Of a stretch of 64,000 nt of DNA, positions 8,626-17,448 are shown piece after piece. Position 1 is the first letter of the stretch. Each line of letters begins with the position of its first letter. The notes below the pieces were generated by a model. The model did no database searches, was not told the DNA's origin, and worked only from the letters and a program-made list of their open reading frames with translations. Made by a program: the position numbers and the translations under genes. This stretch comes from CAZUQP01 sp964622455. GTDB taxonomy: Bacteria > Pseudomonadota > Gammaproteobacteria > DSM-16500. Location of the stretch: contig CAZUQP010000011.1 in NCBI GenBank assembly GCA_964622455.1, forward strand, positions 1 through 64,000, written 5' to 3'.

Positions 8626-9222
8626 TTAAATAATTTCTCTGCCGGCAAATGCGTGTGCTAATGTACCGCTGTCAATGTATTCTAGTTCGCCGCCCAAGGG
8701 TACGCCGTGCGCAATGCGGGTTACTTTAATGGGATAAGATTTAATTAATTCAGAAATATAATGGGCGGTGGCTTCACCTTCAACAGTTGGGTTTGTTGCA
8801 AGAATCAATTCTTTGATATTTCCTTCAGACAATAAATGATTTAATTCTTTGATTCCTAATTCTTCAGGGCCAATGCCATCTAGAGGGGACAAGTGTCCCA
8901 TTAATACGAAATAACGGCCTCTGTAACTGCCCATTTGTTCAACTGCAACAAGATCGATGGGACTTTCTACAATACATAAAAGAGATTGATCACGATGAGA
9001 AGAAGTGCACAATTTACAAAATTCAGTTTCGCTGAACGTTCGGCAACTTTTACAATGATGAATGCTTTGCATGGCAGAAGATAAAATTTTGGAAAGATGC
9101 TTACCATTTTCTCTTCCGCGTTCTAGCAATTGAAATGCCATACGCTGCGCAGTTTTGGGACCAACCCCAGGCAGGCAGCGTAATGCTTCAATTAATTCTT
9201 CCAATAATGGGCTGAATTTCAT
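8626..9222 (-). CDS. recR: recombination mediator RecR
   Basis: RecR acts with RecF and RecO to load RecA at gaps. The 198-residue protein has a helix-hairpin-helix (LRCLPGVGPKTAQRMA, 14-29), a C4 zinc finger (Cys57, 60, 69, 72), a Toprim domain (81-175, CIVESPIDLVAVE...) and a Walker B-like C-terminus. The length is standard. It follows ybaB by 2 bp in the classic dnaX-ybaB-recR order. Confidence 0.97.
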   Translation of the reverse strand: MKFSPLLEELIEALRCLPGVGPKTAQRMAFQLLERGRENGKHLSKILSSAMQSIHHCKSCRTFSETEFCKLCTSSHRDQSLLCIVESPIDLVAVEQMGSYRGRYFVLMGHLSPLDGIGPEELGIKELNHLLSEGNIKELILATNPTVEGEATAHYISELIKSYPIKVTRIAHGVPLGGELEYIDSGTLAHAFAGREII

Positions 9223-9224
9223 CG

Positions 9225-9569
9225 TTAACCCGCAGGTGGCAGATCAAATCCTTCGGGCAGCTTAATGCCGGTTAAAGCGCTCATTTTATCGCGCGTGCCT
9301 TTTTCAATTTTTCCAGTCGCATCATTGATTGCAGCTGCGATCAAGTCTTCAATAATAGATTTCTCTTCTTTTAATAAGCTTGGATCTAAAGTAACGCGTT
9401 TAGCAAAGTGTTGGCCGGTCATGACAATTTTGACAAGCCCGCCGCCTGCTTGCCCAATCACTTCCATTTCAGCAATTTGTTTTTGAATTTCTTGCATTTT
9501 TTTTTGCATTTCTTGTGCTTTTTTCATTAAATCACCAAAACCAGGCTTTTCATTAAAGGGTTTGTTCAT
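9225..9569 (-). CDS. ybaB: nucleoid-associated protein YbaB/EbfC
   Basis: A small DNA-binding dimer. The helical start (GDLMKKAQEMQKKMQEIQ) and the sheet containing GGGLVKIVMTGQ are diagnostic. A frame can be extended 40 codons upstream, but ATG 9569 has GGAGTGG at the right distance and gives the usual N-terminus (MNKPFNEKPGFG) and 114 residues. It sits between dnaX and recR as in most gammaproteobacteria, which supports a role near replication and repair. Confidence 0.95.
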   Translation of the reverse strand: MNKPFNEKPGFGDLMKKAQEMQKKMQEIQKQIAEMEVIGQAGGGLVKIVMTGQHFAKRVTLDPSLLKEEKSIIEDLIAAAINDATGKIEKGTRDKMSALTGIKLPEGFDLPPAG

Positions 9570-9657
9570 GGGTTCCACTCCAAAGGGGTAATCAATAAAT
9601 GGGATTAATTCTAACAAAAATATCGCAGTTAGCACACTTTTGTTGAATGGAAAGGGG

Positions 9658-11187
9658 TTAATTCGTATCCGAAATAATAGATGAATCAACGGCTTTAATT
9701 GAGTTTACATCCAATGTCGCATTAAAAAGATCCATTATTTTCCGGACGTCCGTATCGTCTTTAATGGTTTTAGCAGCATTTGCTTGCTGTTCAGTATGTT
9801 CTTGTTGCTGTTGTTTCGCAGGAGTTGCTAATTCATGAGAAGCTGTTTTGATATTTAATTGAATAGGTTTATTAAAAAATCGAGTTAAGGCTTGTTCAAT
9901 GCGTTCAATTAATTTTTTATTGAGTAAAGATTCGTGTTGTAATGAAAGAGCCAATTCGATTTTATTGTCTAATTTTTTTAAAAGAGTGCAATGGGATGCA
10001 AGCGCTAGTGCCATTCCAGATAATTCAAGCTTTGGCAAAATATCCACCCAAGCCAAAGTCGATAAAGAAGTATCAGAAGGGGGTGCTGCTTTTTTTTCAG
10101 TGGGAGCAGTCTGATCCATTTTTACAGGCTGAAAAGCAAGCATACGCAGCAGTGTCATTTCAAACCCTTGTTCTGAATTGGGTGTCAGCGCTAAATCACG
10201 ACGGCCAAGCAATGCAATTTGATAATAAAGTTGAATATCTTCAGCAGAAAAAAGTTTGGAAAATTGGTTAATTTCTTCAGAAGATTCATTCCCTACAATT
10301 TGTGTCACATTAATTTGATGTAAAATAGACAATAGTTCTTCAAGCACTTGATTAAAGTCAGGCGCACCCTCTGCCAGTTGATGAATTTCATGTAATAATT
10401 GTGGGCCGTCTTTTTTGGCGAGCGCATGAAGCAATCCGAAAATGACTTGCTGTTCAGGCGTGCCAAGCATCGATTGTGTATCTTTAACTGTAATATTTTG
10501 CTCACAGAATGCAATTGCTTGATCTAACAAGCTTAATGCATCACGCATGCTGCCGTTAGCGGCTTTAGAAAGCAAGTGCAGCGCTTCTGATTCAAAAGCA
10601 ATTTTTTCGGCGGCACAAATCAATTCAAGTTGTCGCGCTATTTTTTCTTCAGGTACTCTTTTTAAATTGAATTGCAAACAACGTGAAAGCACAGTCATCG
10701 GTAAACGTTTAGGATCAGTGGTTGCTAATAAAAATTTAACGTGAGCTGGCGGTTCTTCTAATGTTTTAAGCAGCGCATTAAAACTGTGATTGGATAACAT
10801 ATGAACTTCATCGATGAGATAAACTTTATATCGTCCTTGCGTGGGTGCATATTGTACGTTGTCTAATAATTCTCGAGTGTCTTCTACTTTTGTTTTTGAT
10901 GCGGCATCTATTTCAAATAAATCTAAAAATTTTCCTGTATCAATGGCTTGACACGTTTTGCAAGTACCGCACGGTTTTGAAGTAATGCCTATTTCACAAT
11001 TTAAGGATTTAGCAAAAATACGCGCGAGTGTTGTTTTACCGACACCGCGTGTGCCAGTAAATAAATAGGCATGATGTAGACGGTTGTTATCCAGCGCATT
11101 AATCAACATACGCACAATGGGTTCTTGTCCCACCATTTCTTCAAAAGAGTGCGGCCGCCATTTTCTTGCAAGAACTTGATAGCTCAT
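9658..11187 (-). CDS. dnaX: DNA polymerase III subunits tau/gamma
   Basis: DnaX is the clamp-loader ATPase and organiser of the replisome. From ATG 11187 (MSYQVLARKWRP, AGGG ahead of it; an upstream in-frame TTG is less likely) the protein has 509 residues. Walker A GTRGVGKTT is near 45-53, the zinc cysteines (CEIG...CGTCKTC) near 64-79, Walker B LIDEVH near 124-129, and a sensor 1 LLATTD. Domains I-III run to ~365; the tau-specific C-terminal part (~366-509) is short. A run of eight A residues at the domain III/IV boundary offers a site for -1 frameshift to a gamma-like product (see the separate entry). It heads dnaX-ybaB-recR and lies 30 bp after the SRP RNA. Confidence 0.97.
   Translation of the reverse strand: MSYQVLARKWRPHSFEEMVGQEPIVRMLINALDNNRLHHAYLFTGTRGVGKTTLARIFAKSLNCEIGITSKPCGTCKTCQAIDTGKFLDLFEIDAASKTKVEDTRELLDNVQYAPTQGRYKVYLIDEVHMLSNHSFNALLKTLEEPPAHVKFLLATTDPKRLPMTVLSRCLQFNLKRVPEEKIARQLELICAAEKIAFESEALHLLSKAANGSMRDALSLLDQAIAFCEQNITVKDTQSMLGTPEQQVIFGLLHALAKKDGPQLLHEIHQLAEGAPDFNQVLEELLSILHQINVTQIVGNESSEEINQFSKLFSAEDIQLYYQIALLGRRDLALTPNSEQGFEMTLLRMLAFQPVKMDQTAPTEKKAAPPSDTSLSTLAWVDILPKLELSGMALALASHCTLLKKLDNKIELALSLQHESLLNKKLIERIEQALTRFFNKPIQLNIKTASHELATPAKQQQQEHTEQQANAAKTIKDDTDVRKIMDLFNATLDVNSIKAVDSSIISDTN
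10090..10097 (-). other. candidate slippery A8 tract for dnaX gamma production
   Basis: The coding strand reads GAA AAA AAA GCA here, at codons 364-367 counted from ATG 11187. A -1 shift (or one extra A from transcript slippage) gives AGC AGC ACC CCC TTC TGA, ending after five new residues, for a product of about 371 residues that retains domains I-III. This is the layout of gamma in Escherichia coli (ribosomal) and Thermus (transcript slippage). I see no clear downstream stem-loop, so slippage on the A run is as likely as a stimulated ribosomal shift. Confidence 0.4.
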
Positions 11188-11218
11188 CTGAATGATCCCT
11201 GTCAAATAAATATAAATA

Positions 11219-11338
11219 AGGGAGGCAGCAGGTAATTAGCCTTGCTTCGGCACCCGAATCAATCGTTACCGTTGCTTCCTTCCGGACCTGGCGGGGTTCA
11301 CAATCTATCGTCGCGAAGAGACCAATACTCGCTGCCAT
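11219..11338 (-). ncRNA. ffs: 4.5S signal recognition particle RNA
   Basis: The minus strand contains the universal domain IV core CCAGGTCCGGAAGGAAGCAA, with the GGAA tetraloop and the asymmetric loop that bind Ffh. The ends pair (GGCAGC near the 5' end with GCTGCC near the 3' end), giving a ~120-nt hairpin, the bacterial small-SRP size. It lies directly upstream of dnaX, a common location. The exact ends are estimated from the pairing. Confidence 0.93.
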
Positions 11339-11358
11339 AACATGAAATCACAATGTGC

Positions 11359-11450
11359 TGGCGGAGAGAGAGGGATTCGAACCCTCGGTACGCCGTTAGA
11401 CGTACACACACTTTCCAGGCGTGCGCCTTAAACCGCTCGGCCATCTCTCC
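11359..11450 (-). tRNA. tRNA-Ser (anticodon GGA)
   Basis: A 92-nt class II tRNA with encoded CCA. The acceptor stem GGAGAGA/TCTCTCC, a D-arm with AGCGGTTTAA, the anticodon loop CTGGAAA (GGA), a long variable arm, and the T-arm GAGGG-TTCGAAT-CCCTC are all readable. It decodes UCC and UCU. It is followed by ffs on the same strand, and the two may share a transcript. Confidence 0.96.
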
Positions 11451-11524
11451 TCTGGCAGTGTGGCGTGTAAGATTAAACGAGAATGATTATTTCTGCAAAT
11501 ATTCTTTTGTGGGGAAGAATATTT

Positions 11525-12295
11525 TCAAGAAGTACAATACGAAACCTGAAACGATAAATCATCAGGATATTGAGTTGATCGCTCAATAATGTCGGGAATG
11601 AAAAAACGAATGCTGACAAAATGGCGTCCAATACTGATTTCTGGATAAGTTGCAATATCGGTTGAAAGTATCACGCGTACTAATCTTAAATTAATTTGTG
11701 AATCAAGTAATTCTTGGTAAAAACCATTGACCGCTTGTTTTGGCTGGATCTTGCTTTCTTCACGCACCAGTTTTAGAATCAATTCATTAGCAAGCCGGAC
11801 ATGATTGAATTCTGTTAGCCATGATTTAATCGTATTGCCCCGTTCTTTCGTTGGTTGCTGCAGCCAATAATGATATACCGGTATGTCAAAACTGCACCCG
11901 CTTCCCGGGGTGGTCAAATGAAGTCTTAACGTATTGAGTAATTCAATATCACGTAATGGCTGCCCGATTTTCCCACTGCTTTCGATAAAGTAATGGCTAA
12001 GTTCATCTAGTTGTTTGAGTATCGTATTTAATTTAGCGTGATCGATTTGAGGCGTATTTTCCAAGCGGGCAAGCAGCTGCATTTGATGATTTAATTCTTT
12101 GGCAAGTTTAGCTTTTAAGTCAGGCCGGTCTAATAATTGCAGAATATGAATAATCAACACAATCATGTGGCGGGTGCCTAAAACAGACGTATCTGAAATG
12201 TGGTGATCTACTTGCAAAAAAAGTTGTTCTAAACGCAGGCAAACCCGAATGAGTTCATTAAGCGGCTGTTCATAAATAATGACGTTATTGGCCAT
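11525..12295 (-). CDS. zapD: cell division protein ZapD
   Basis: ZapD crosslinks FtsZ filaments at the division ring. The start region MANNVIIYEQPLNELIRVCLR matches the family's VLFEHPLNEK-R-WLRIE pattern, and the body is helical and then beta-rich with LRLHLTTPGSGCSFDIP and a C-terminal VSIRFFIPD strand. The frame is open for 14 more codons upstream (ATG 12337), but ATG 12295 aligns with the usual N-terminus and gives 256 residues. Neither start has a strong ribosome site. It is the last gene of pilB-pilC-pilD-coaE-zapD. Confidence 0.92.
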   Translation of the reverse strand: MANNVIIYEQPLNELIRVCLRLEQLFLQVDHHISDTSVLGTRHMIVLIIHILQLLDRPDLKAKLAKELNHQMQLLARLENTPQIDHAKLNTILKQLDELSHYFIESSGKIGQPLRDIELLNTLRLHLTTPGSGCSFDIPVYHYWLQQPTKERGNTIKSWLTEFNHVRLANELILKLVREESKIQPKQAVNGFYQELLDSQINLRLVRVILSTDIATYPEISIGRHFVSIRFFIPDIIERSTQYPDDLSFQVSYCTS

Positions 12296-12355
12296 GTCCG
12301 GTGAGTATTCAGATTGATTTGCTGAAAATAATAACATGATTTTTAAAGAAATACC

Positions 12356-12991
12356 TTATTTTTTAGCAGAGGAATCAGGAAGAGATTTTTCTGCCAAGGA
12401 TAGGTAAAACTCGTGCAGCTTTGCGATTTGAGGCTGCAATTCTTCCATAATACCATCGTTATGAATCACATCATCGGAATGAGAAATTCGATGGGCGCGA
12501 TCCACTTGCGTTGTTAATATCGCAAAGACATCGGATTCACTCACGTTATCTCTTGCTTTCGTTCGGGTTATTTGTCGTTTTTCAGAGGCATCCACCACAA
12601 GAATTCGCTGAATGAAGAAATGGGGGGCTGATGTTTCAAAGAGTAACGGAATAACAACGATGCAGTAAGGAGAGTTCGCGCATTCGATCTGCTTCTTTAC
12701 TTCAGCTCGAATCAATGGATGCAGCAATTCTTCTAACCAGCGCCGATTTTTTTGATCAGCAAAAATCATTTTTCTTAATTGAGCGCGATCAAGCGTGCCA
12801 TCAGGCAATAAAATGCTAAGCCCAAACTGAGCGGCAATATGTTCTAAAGCAGGCTGTTTAGGTTGGGTAAGCTCACGTGCCAGTTGATCAGTATCAATGA
12901 TAGTAACGCCTTTTTCGGCGAATAAGCTCGCGACAGTTGATTTGCCGCTGCCAATTCCGCCTGTTAATCCGATCACTAACATATTATTCAC
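12356..12991 (-). CDS. coaE: dephospho-CoA kinase
   Basis: CoaE makes CoA from dephospho-CoA and ATP, the last step of CoA synthesis. The P-loop GLTGGIGSGKSTVA is at 8-21, followed by IIDTDQLARE and the lid/NMP-binding blocks (HPLIRAEVK, VVIPLLFE). The 211-residue length is normal. The GTG start at 12991 overlaps the pilD stop by four bases (GTGA); an ATG three codons later (12982) is also possible. The pilD-coaE-zapD arrangement is conserved in gammaproteobacteria. Confidence 0.95.
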   Translation of the reverse strand: MNNMLVIGLTGGIGSGKSTVASLFAEKGVTIIDTDQLARELTQPKQPALEHIAAQFGLSILLPDGTLDRAQLRKMIFADQKNRRWLEELLHPLIRAEVKKQIECANSPYCIVVIPLLFETSAPHFFIQRILVVDASEKRQITRTKARDNVSESDVFAILTTQVDRAHRISHSDDVIHNDGIMEELQPQIAKLHEFYLSLAEKSLPDSSAKK

Positions 12992-13860
12992 ATTAGAAAT
13001 TGGTGAGTATAAATAGTTAAGATTTCAGGACCCCACATTAAACTAATCCAGCCTGCAACAGCAAGATAGGGCCCAAAAGGTATAGGAACGCTTTTAAAGG
13101 AATGTTTTAGCACCATTTGTGTTAATCCAAAAATGAGCCCGATCAGTGAGGCAAGTAAAATAATAATAGGTAATTGCTGCCAGCCTAAAAAAGCACCAAG
13201 GCCTGCTAAAAATTTATAATCTCCCTGGCCCATCCCTATTTTGCCTGTGGTAAATTTGAATAATCCTTGCACGACTGCAAAAATAGTATAACCGGCAATA
13301 GCGCCTAAAATGGCATCTTGGCTATTCGTAAAAATAGTAAAAATACTTAAAAATAAACCTACCCAGACTAAAGAAAGCGTTAGTGGGTCCGGTAATAAAT
13401 GGTGATCAAGATCAATGAACGTTAAACTAATCGCAATCCAAGTAAAAATGAGCCCGCCTACAGTTTGGGGGCTAAAACCAAATCGCCAAGCCACATAAAC
13501 AGAGGTAATACAGCAGATCAGTTCAACAAAGGGGTAACGCATCGAAATTTTTGCGCTGCAAAAAGCGCATTTGCCGCGTAATACGAGATAGCTCAAGACG
13601 GGAATATTATGCCAAGGCTTAAGACGTTTTTTGCAATGTGTACAATGAGATAAGGGCAAATATAAATTTAATTTTTCAATATCAGAAGGAAATTCTTTTA
13701 ATCCCAAATATTCGCGGCATTCTTGGCTCCATTCATTTTTCATCATTTGCGGTAAGCGGTAAATAATCACATTTAAGAAGCTGCCAATGAGTAATGAAAG
13801 GGCTGCAACCAAAAAGAGAAAGAAATCCGGATGTTCTGCAATAAAGTGAATAATGTCCAT
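12988..13860 (-). CDS. pilD: type IV prepilin peptidase/N-methyltransferase
   Basis: PilD cleaves leader peptides from prepilins and type II secretion pseudopilins and methylates the new N-terminus, in the inner membrane. The protein (290 residues, about eight membrane segments) has two CxxC pairs, CTHC and CAFC, in the cytoplasmic loop near residues 72-104, and the two catalytic Asp motifs FIDLDHHLLPD and GMGQGDYKF (GxGD). Complete. It is coupled to pilC upstream and coaE downstream. Confidence 0.96.
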   Translation of the reverse strand: MDIIHFIAEHPDFFLFLVAALSLLIGSFLNVIIYRLPQMMKNEWSQECREYLGLKEFPSDIEKLNLYLPLSHCTHCKKRLKPWHNIPVLSYLVLRGKCAFCSAKISMRYPFVELICCITSVYVAWRFGFSPQTVGGLIFTWIAISLTFIDLDHHLLPDPLTLSLVWVGLFLSIFTIFTNSQDAILGAIAGYTIFAVVQGLFKFTTGKIGMGQGDYKFLAGLGAFLGWQQLPIIILLASLIGLIFGLTQMVLKHSFKSVPIPFGPYLAVAGWISLMWGPEILTIYTHQFLM

Positions 13861-15065
13861 TACACTAACGCCCCTAATTTAAAGATAGGTAAATACATAG
13901 CGATCACTAGTCCCCCGATTAAAACACCAAGGATCAGCATAATCAAGGGTTCTAGCAGCCGGCTTAGGTTTCCAATGAGCCGGTTAATGTCCGCTGTATA
14001 AAATTCAGCAATTTTCATTAACATGTTTGGAAGTGTCCCTGATTCTTCACCTATCCGAACCATTTGTAACATCATCGGTGGGAATAGTTTACTCGTTTGC
14101 ATGGCTAAATGCAGTTGCTGGCCTTTGGAAATATCTAGACCAAGTTTTTGAATGGCATTTTGGTATAAAAAATTACGGGTCGTGGGGGCCAGTATTTTTA
14201 ATGCTTCAGTAATAGGAATGCCTGCTTCAAAAAGTGTTGCTAAATTTCGTGTAAAACAAGAAAGAATATATTTTTGTAATGGAATACCTAAACCAGGAAG
14301 CCCGAGAAATAAGTGGTCTAATGTTATTTTGACTTTAGGATGTTTTCGTAGTCCATACAGTAATCCGCCGATTGCTATCAAGAACACCATGATTAAATTA
14401 AAATAATGTGTTAAAAAATGAGATAACATAATGATAGCAAGAGTAAATGCAGGTAATCGGCTGTGCATGTTATCAAAAAGTTCAGCAAAACGCGGTACGA
14501 TAAAAAGTAACATGATGAGCGTAATACAGATTGCAGTAAAAAATGTCATCAGCGGATAAAATAATACTTGTTGAATTTTATTTTTGAGAAATAATAATGT
14601 TTCTTTATGTTCAGCAATACGTTCTAATAAAATATCAAGTGTCCCTGTTTTTTCACCCGCATAAATTAAACTGCATGTTATCTCATCCATAGGGGGTGAG
14701 AATTTTCGTAAACTATCGGCAAACGTATTTCCTGCGATCATATCATCTTTTAAAGCTGTTAGTATGAAAAATAATTTAGCTTGTTCTTTATTTTGATTTA
14801 AAAGAACCATTGCTTGAACGATGGGAATGCCGGCTGTTACCAGAGTGGAAAGTTGTTTAAAAAATACAATCAAATCAAATGAAGAAACATTATTTTTTTT
14901 AAGAAAAAGAAATACTGATTTTTTCTGAATCTTCCCGATCTTAATATTTTTTTCTAGTAAGTGCATTTTAGCTATATTGATACTATAAGCGGCTATTTCT
15001 CCCGATGCTTTCTGTCCATCTCGCGTGGTTCCGCGCCAAAGATAAATTTTCATGGGTGTTTTCAT
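13860..15065 (-). CDS. pilC: type IV pilus inner-membrane platform protein PilC
   Basis: PilC anchors the assembly ATPase in the inner membrane. The 401-residue protein shows two T2SSF repeats (about 65-190 and 270-395), each ending in a membrane segment (LMTFFTAICITLIMLLFIVP and LIMLILGVLIGGLVIAMYLP), with AGIPIVQA and AGIPITEA at the same place in each repeat. The 5' end overlaps pilB by four bases and its stop shares a base with pilD's start codon, so the three are translationally coupled. Confidence 0.95.
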   Translation of the reverse strand: MKTPMKIYLWRGTTRDGQKASGEIAAYSINIAKMHLLEKNIKIGKIQKKSVFLFLKKNNVSSFDLIVFFKQLSTLVTAGIPIVQAMVLLNQNKEQAKLFFILTALKDDMIAGNTFADSLRKFSPPMDEITCSLIYAGEKTGTLDILLERIAEHKETLLFLKNKIQQVLFYPLMTFFTAICITLIMLLFIVPRFAELFDNMHSRLPAFTLAIIMLSHFLTHYFNLIMVFLIAIGGLLYGLRKHPKVKITLDHLFLGLPGLGIPLQKYILSCFTRNLATLFEAGIPITEALKILAPTTRNFLYQNAIQKLGLDISKGQQLHLAMQTSKLFPPMMLQMVRIGEESGTLPNMLMKIAEFYTADINRLIGNLSRLLEPLIMLILGVLIGGLVIAMYLPIFKLGALV

Positions 15066-16720
15066 AAAGACAATACACGATTTATTTCTAGAACACTGGT
15101 AATGCCTTTGGCTATTTTTTCAATGCCCGATTTTTTTAAACTGATAAAATTTTCTTGCTCCGCTTTTTTCAGTAAAAGTTCACCTTTTGCTTTCAATCCG
15201 ATTAATTGAGCGATAGATTCTGTAATGGGCAAAAATTCATAGATTGCTGTCCGTTCGGTATAGCCGTGCGAACACTTTTCGCAACCTTTGGCACAATAAA
15301 TATTTTCTTCAATTTTCCATTCAGCTGCGAGTGATTTAAAAGTAGCATCAATTTGTCGGCAATGCATACATAATTTTCGAACCAATCGTTGGGCAATGAT
15401 TAATGTCAATGATCCTGCTAAATGATAAGAAGGTACGCCTATCGTTTCTAAACGCACCAGGGTTTCAATTGCGCTATTTGTATGTAAAGTGGAAAATACC
15501 AAGTGTCCGGTTTGTGCAGCTTGTATGGCAATATCAGCGGTTTCTTTATCCCGGATTTCGCCAACCATCAAAATGTCAGGATCTTGGCGTAATAAAGCAC
15601 GCAGTACTGTTTTGAAATACAAACCAATTTTAGGATTAATGTTCACTTGATTGATTCCGTGTAACCTGATTTCAATAGGGTCTTCAACAGTGGAAATATT
15701 TTTTTCAGGGTTATTCAAATAATGAAGTGCTGTGTATAGCGTCATCGTTTTACCGCTGCCCGTTGGGCCTGTTACTAAAATTAAACCCTGCGGCTGTGAA
15801 ATAGAATGTAGAAATTGCTTTTTTTGAGAAAAACTCAATCCAAGCTCATCTATTTCAAGTGAAATATTCCCGGTATTTAATAAGCGTAACACAATTTTTT
15901 CGCCGTAAAATGTCGGGCAGGTATTGATTCTAATATCGATGGAGTTTACTTGAAATCGACCATCTTGCGGTAAACGACGTTCTGCAATGTCTAATTTTGC
16001 CATCACTTTTAATCGAGTGGTGATGCGTGCTGCAAGCACCCCCGGGATTTCATGGATTGAATAAAGCATACCATGTTGGCGATAACGGATACGACAATAT
16101 TGTTCATAGGGTTCAATGTGGATATCAGAGGCGCGTTGTTTAAATGCAAGCAAAATAATATTATCTACAAATTTTATTAATGGTTCATCGAGATGAAAAT
16201 TATTTTCTTCAATAATCTCGATTTTATTATCTACATCTATCTGTTTCATTAAATTTAATTGTACATCTTTGTTGACTTCTTCTTTGCAATAATTCTGAAT
16301 AAATTCTGCCATTTGGTTTTCAGCAATAATCGTAATTACTATTCTTAATCTGGTATGAAATGTCACGGCATCAATCGCACCTTGGTCTGTTGGATCAGAA
16401 AGGCCGATATAAAAAATAAAATCAATTTTATTAAGAGGGATAATACGATATTGCCGGATAAAATTGATAGAGATGGGTGAGTGTTTCAGCCAGTTTTTAT
16501 CATACATTGCTAAATCAAATCGAGGTAACTTTAACATTTTTTGAAAATGATTAACCATTTCTTCACTGGAAATTATTTTGTGTTTGATAAGATAACTTAT
16601 CAATGGAATGCCATCGGTTTTAGCATTTTTTACAGCTTCATGCGCAACGGATTCTTTTAATACGCCCTCGCGTATCAGGTGATTAGCTAAATGAGGCAAT
16701 GAAAATTTTTCATGATCCAT
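15062..16720 (-). CDS. pilB: type IV pilus assembly ATPase PilB
   Basis: PilB is the cytosolic hexameric ATPase that drives pilus extension. It has an N-terminal MshEN/T2SSE_N domain (~1-150), Walker A GPTGSGKT at 318-325, the Asp box STVEDPIE, Walker B LRQDPDILMVGEIRD, the His box TGHLVFSTLHTN and a C4 zinc site (CMHC...CAKGCEKC). The length (552) is usual. It follows pilA by 2 bp and overlaps pilC. Confidence 0.96.
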   Translation of the reverse strand: MDHEKFSLPHLANHLIREGVLKESVAHEAVKNAKTDGIPLISYLIKHKIISSEEMVNHFQKMLKLPRFDLAMYDKNWLKHSPISINFIRQYRIIPLNKIDFIFYIGLSDPTDQGAIDAVTFHTRLRIVITIIAENQMAEFIQNYCKEEVNKDVQLNLMKQIDVDNKIEIIEENNFHLDEPLIKFVDNIILLAFKQRASDIHIEPYEQYCRIRYRQHGMLYSIHEIPGVLAARITTRLKVMAKLDIAERRLPQDGRFQVNSIDIRINTCPTFYGEKIVLRLLNTGNISLEIDELGLSFSQKKQFLHSISQPQGLILVTGPTGSGKTMTLYTALHYLNNPEKNISTVEDPIEIRLHGINQVNINPKIGLYFKTVLRALLRQDPDILMVGEIRDKETADIAIQAAQTGHLVFSTLHTNSAIETLVRLETIGVPSYHLAGSLTLIIAQRLVRKLCMHCRQIDATFKSLAAEWKIEENIYCAKGCEKCSHGYTERTAIYEFLPITESIAQLIGLKAKGELLLKKAEQENFISLKKSGIEKIAKGITSVLEINRVLSL

Positions 16721-16722
16721 CG

Positions 16723-17124
16723 TTAAGATTCACATAATCCTGCAGCAATGCAGGTGCCCTCGACAGTCCAGCCGCTGCCATCCGCATTGGGTTTCAGTAT
16801 GTAGGTTTTTCCACCGGCGGTCGTGTTTGCTGTTGATGTAATAATACTTTTTTCAACCTGAATGCTCGCTAAATTTTTAGTGGGAGTAGGTTCAGTAGGG
16901 ATGCCGTGTGCGCCATTATTGAGTTCTTCAGGAGGTGTTCCTTGTTGCAGTGCAAGTGTCACCGCGGTTTTGAAAGGAGAAGTCGCAGCAATGACTTCAG
17001 CAAACCGTGCTCGCTCGGTGTAATTTTGATAAGAAGGTATCGCAATGACCGCTAAAATACCGATGATGGCGACGACAATCATTAATTCAATTAATGAAAA
17101 CCCATGTTGAGAAAATAGTTTCAT
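16723..17124 (-). CDS. pilA: type IV major pilin
   Basis: A 133-residue prepilin. The leader MKLFSQHG is cleaved after Gly8, leaving the methylated FSLIELMIVVAIIGILAVIA helix with Glu at mature position 5. A C-terminal disulfide loop is marked by Cys125 and Cys131 (GTCIAAGLCES). It has GGA seven bases before the ATG. Unlike in Pseudomonas, where pilA is divergent from pilBCD, here it is the first gene on the same strand as pilB with only 2 bp between, so pilin and machinery may share a transcript. I see no GG-N10-GC (sigma-54) promoter in the AT-rich upstream 300 bp. Confidence 0.95.
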   Translation of the reverse strand: MKLFSQHGFSLIELMIVVAIIGILAVIAIPSYQNYTERARFAEVIAATSPFKTAVTLALQQGTPPEELNNGAHGIPTEPTPTKNLASIQVEKSIITSTANTTAGGKTYILKPNADGSGWTVEGTCIAAGLCES

Positions 17125-17448
17125 TATTTATTCCTTAATTAAAAAAATAAAAATTGATAGAGAGAAAATATAAATGGATGGTGTGTTTTTTTAGAGAAAA
17201 ATGAAAGAGGGAGAATAGATAATAGTGGGAAGTATTTATTTATATATCTTTTATTATTTTGATGCAATAGTTAATTAATATAAAAAATAAAAAAATTTAA
17301 AATTTTTTTATTAAATAAATATGAGTGGTCATTGTGGGTTTTAGCTCTACAGCCTACGTGCCGCGACTCGTTCGCGGCATCTAGGTTTTATTTTCTGGAT
17401 ACCGCTCATAAAGCGCGGTACGTAGGGGGTGGCGGCGCAGTATGTTAT
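17125..17448. other. AT-rich intergenic region upstream of pilA
   Basis: No gene is visible in these 324 bases. The part next to pilA (17125-17340) is extremely AT-rich, with long A and T runs, and should hold the pilA promoter, though I cannot fix a -35/-10 pair. The distal part contains a REP-like palindrome (17353-17426) near the end of rlmH. Confidence 0.6.
17353..17426. repeat. REP-like nested palindrome
   Basis: Outer arms CCTACGTGCCGCG (17353-17365) and CGCGGTACGTAGG (17414-17426) pair with one mismatch. Inside them is a second hairpin, GCCGCGACTCGTTCGCGGC (17360-17378). The GC-rich element stands out in an AT-rich gap immediately after rlmH and may act as its terminator or be a copy of a dispersed palindromic repeat. 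Confidence 0.5.

Noticed and set aside
9570..9689. Upstream extension of ybaB by 40 codons
   Set aside because: The family N-terminus and the ribosome site both place the start at 9569; the extension overlaps the dnaX end.
11141..11338. A 65-codon frame across the SRP RNA
   Set aside because: The region is fully explained by the 4.5S RNA, with its conserved core and paired ends.
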